Source: an uncultured Chlorobiales bacterium
Lineage (GTDB): Bacteria > Bacteroidota > Chlorobiia > Chlorobiales > Chlorobiaceae
Reading direction: 5' to 3'
DNA: 6,117 bases
Assembly: GCA_903901395.1 (NCBI GenBank)
Contig: CAIUQW010000172.1
Span: 1-6,117 of the forward strand
Shown piece after piece: positions 5,778 to 6,117 of the stretch (its first letter is position 1; the number at the start of each line of letters is the position of its first letter). The notes beneath the pieces are model-generated. The model was not told where the DNA came from and made no database searches. It worked only from the letters and a program-made list of their open reading frames with translations. A program made the position numbers and the translations under genes.

Positions 5778-6117
5778 ATGGGGATTGAAGTATATTTTGA
5801 GAATCATAAAGCCGAAATTGACCGTAGGTTAATGTCAGCTAAAACGAGTGTAAAAGTAGCTGTTGCTTGGATTGATTTTAAAATGTATTTCAATATTTTT
5901 CAGTTTCTTATAAATAAAGGAGTAGAACTAGAAATTATCTGTTCAGATAATAGGGCAAATAGATCGCATCAAACGAAGATTGAAAAGCTGGAGGATATTG
6001 GAGTAAAGATAAGATTATTAAAAATGCCATTGGCGAGTAATTATATGCACCATAAATTTGCATTGATTGATGGCGCTACCATTATCAATGGCTCATTTAA
6101 TTGGTCTTCTAATGCTA
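5778..6117 (+). CDS. Phospholipase D-like (HKD) domain protein, 5' part
   Basis: The first 113 codons of a gene that continues beyond the window. One HKD motif is complete: HHKFALID (91-98, His91, Lys93, Asp98), followed by GSFNWS (105-110), the usual context in Nuc-type and cardiolipin-hydrolase-like members of the phospholipase D superfamily. They cleave phosphodiester bonds in DNA, RNA or lipid. The preceding part (VKVAVAWID, then LINKGVELEIICSD, then LEDIGVKIRLL) matches the family's alternating strand-helix core. No signal peptide is seen, so a cytoplasmic nuclease is likelier than a lipase. A weak CAGG precedes the ATG by eight bases. Base composition is very AT-rich (12 of 60 G/C at 5881-5940; 17 of 60 at 6001-6060), unlike any neighbour, suggesting separate and recent acquisition. 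Whether a second HKD motif or another domain such as a helicase follows cannot be seen. Confidence 0.85.
   Translation, partial: MGIEVYFENHKAEIDRRLMSAKTSVKVAVAWIDFKMYFNIFQFLINKGVELEIICSDNRANRSHQTKIEKLEDIGVKIRLLKMPLASNYMHHKFALIDGATIINGSFNWSSNA

Noticed and set aside
5599..5832. 77-codon plus-strand frame between the ATPase and HKD genes
   Set aside because: It overlaps both neighbours in another frame, covers an AT-rich spacer and lacks a good ribosome binding site.

Overview
The window most resembles a green sulfur bacterium (Chlorobium/Chlorobaculum type). This is inferred from gene content, not from a marker gene. A class I fumarase tail lies directly upstream of a fused carboxyltransferase-biotin carrier protein. 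Fumarase and pyruvate carboxylation are adjoining C4 steps around the reductive TCA cycle. These two genes are GC-rich (42 of 60 bases are G/C at 421-480, counted by hand).

Layout, all on the + strand. 1-141: C-terminal end of a fumarase/tartrate dehydratase beta-type domain. 249-2135: pyruvate carboxylase subunit B-like protein with a biotinyl domain, closed by a clear intrinsic terminator (2168-2201). 2256-4355: a 699-residue protein with a NACHT-type STAND NTPase followed by a formylglycine-generating-enzyme/C-type-lectin-like (FGE) domain. Its last ~110 coding bases look like the variable region of a diversity-generating retroelement (DGR) target. 4356-4447: a short gap holding a perfect 12-bp inverted repeat that carries promoter hexamers on both strands, and a possible 32-codon ORF. 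4448-5608: an AAA_14/DUF4143 ATPase with an apparently intact PD-(D/E)XK nuclease motif. 5778-6117: the start of a very AT-rich phospholipase D-like (HKD) gene that runs off the window.

The first third is core carbon metabolism. The rest looks like an accessory island of defence-type genes, with base composition shifting from GC-rich to about 40% G/C in sampled NACHT stretches, about 70% in the putative variable region, and 20-28% in sampled HKD-gene stretches. The best candidate for something unusual is the NACHT-FGE protein: an NLR-like architecture (N-terminal region, NTPase switch, ligand-binding C-terminus) whose putative recognition surface carries a DGR-like hypermutation signature. 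No reverse transcriptase, template repeat or avd gene is visible here, so any DGR machinery would have to act from elsewhere in the genome.

No tRNA, rRNA, CRISPR array or insertion sequence was seen. No gene-free stretch exceeds 300 bases. The gaps 142-248 and 5609-5777 hold nothing I can firmly support; the latter is AT-rich and probably contains the promoter of the HKD gene.
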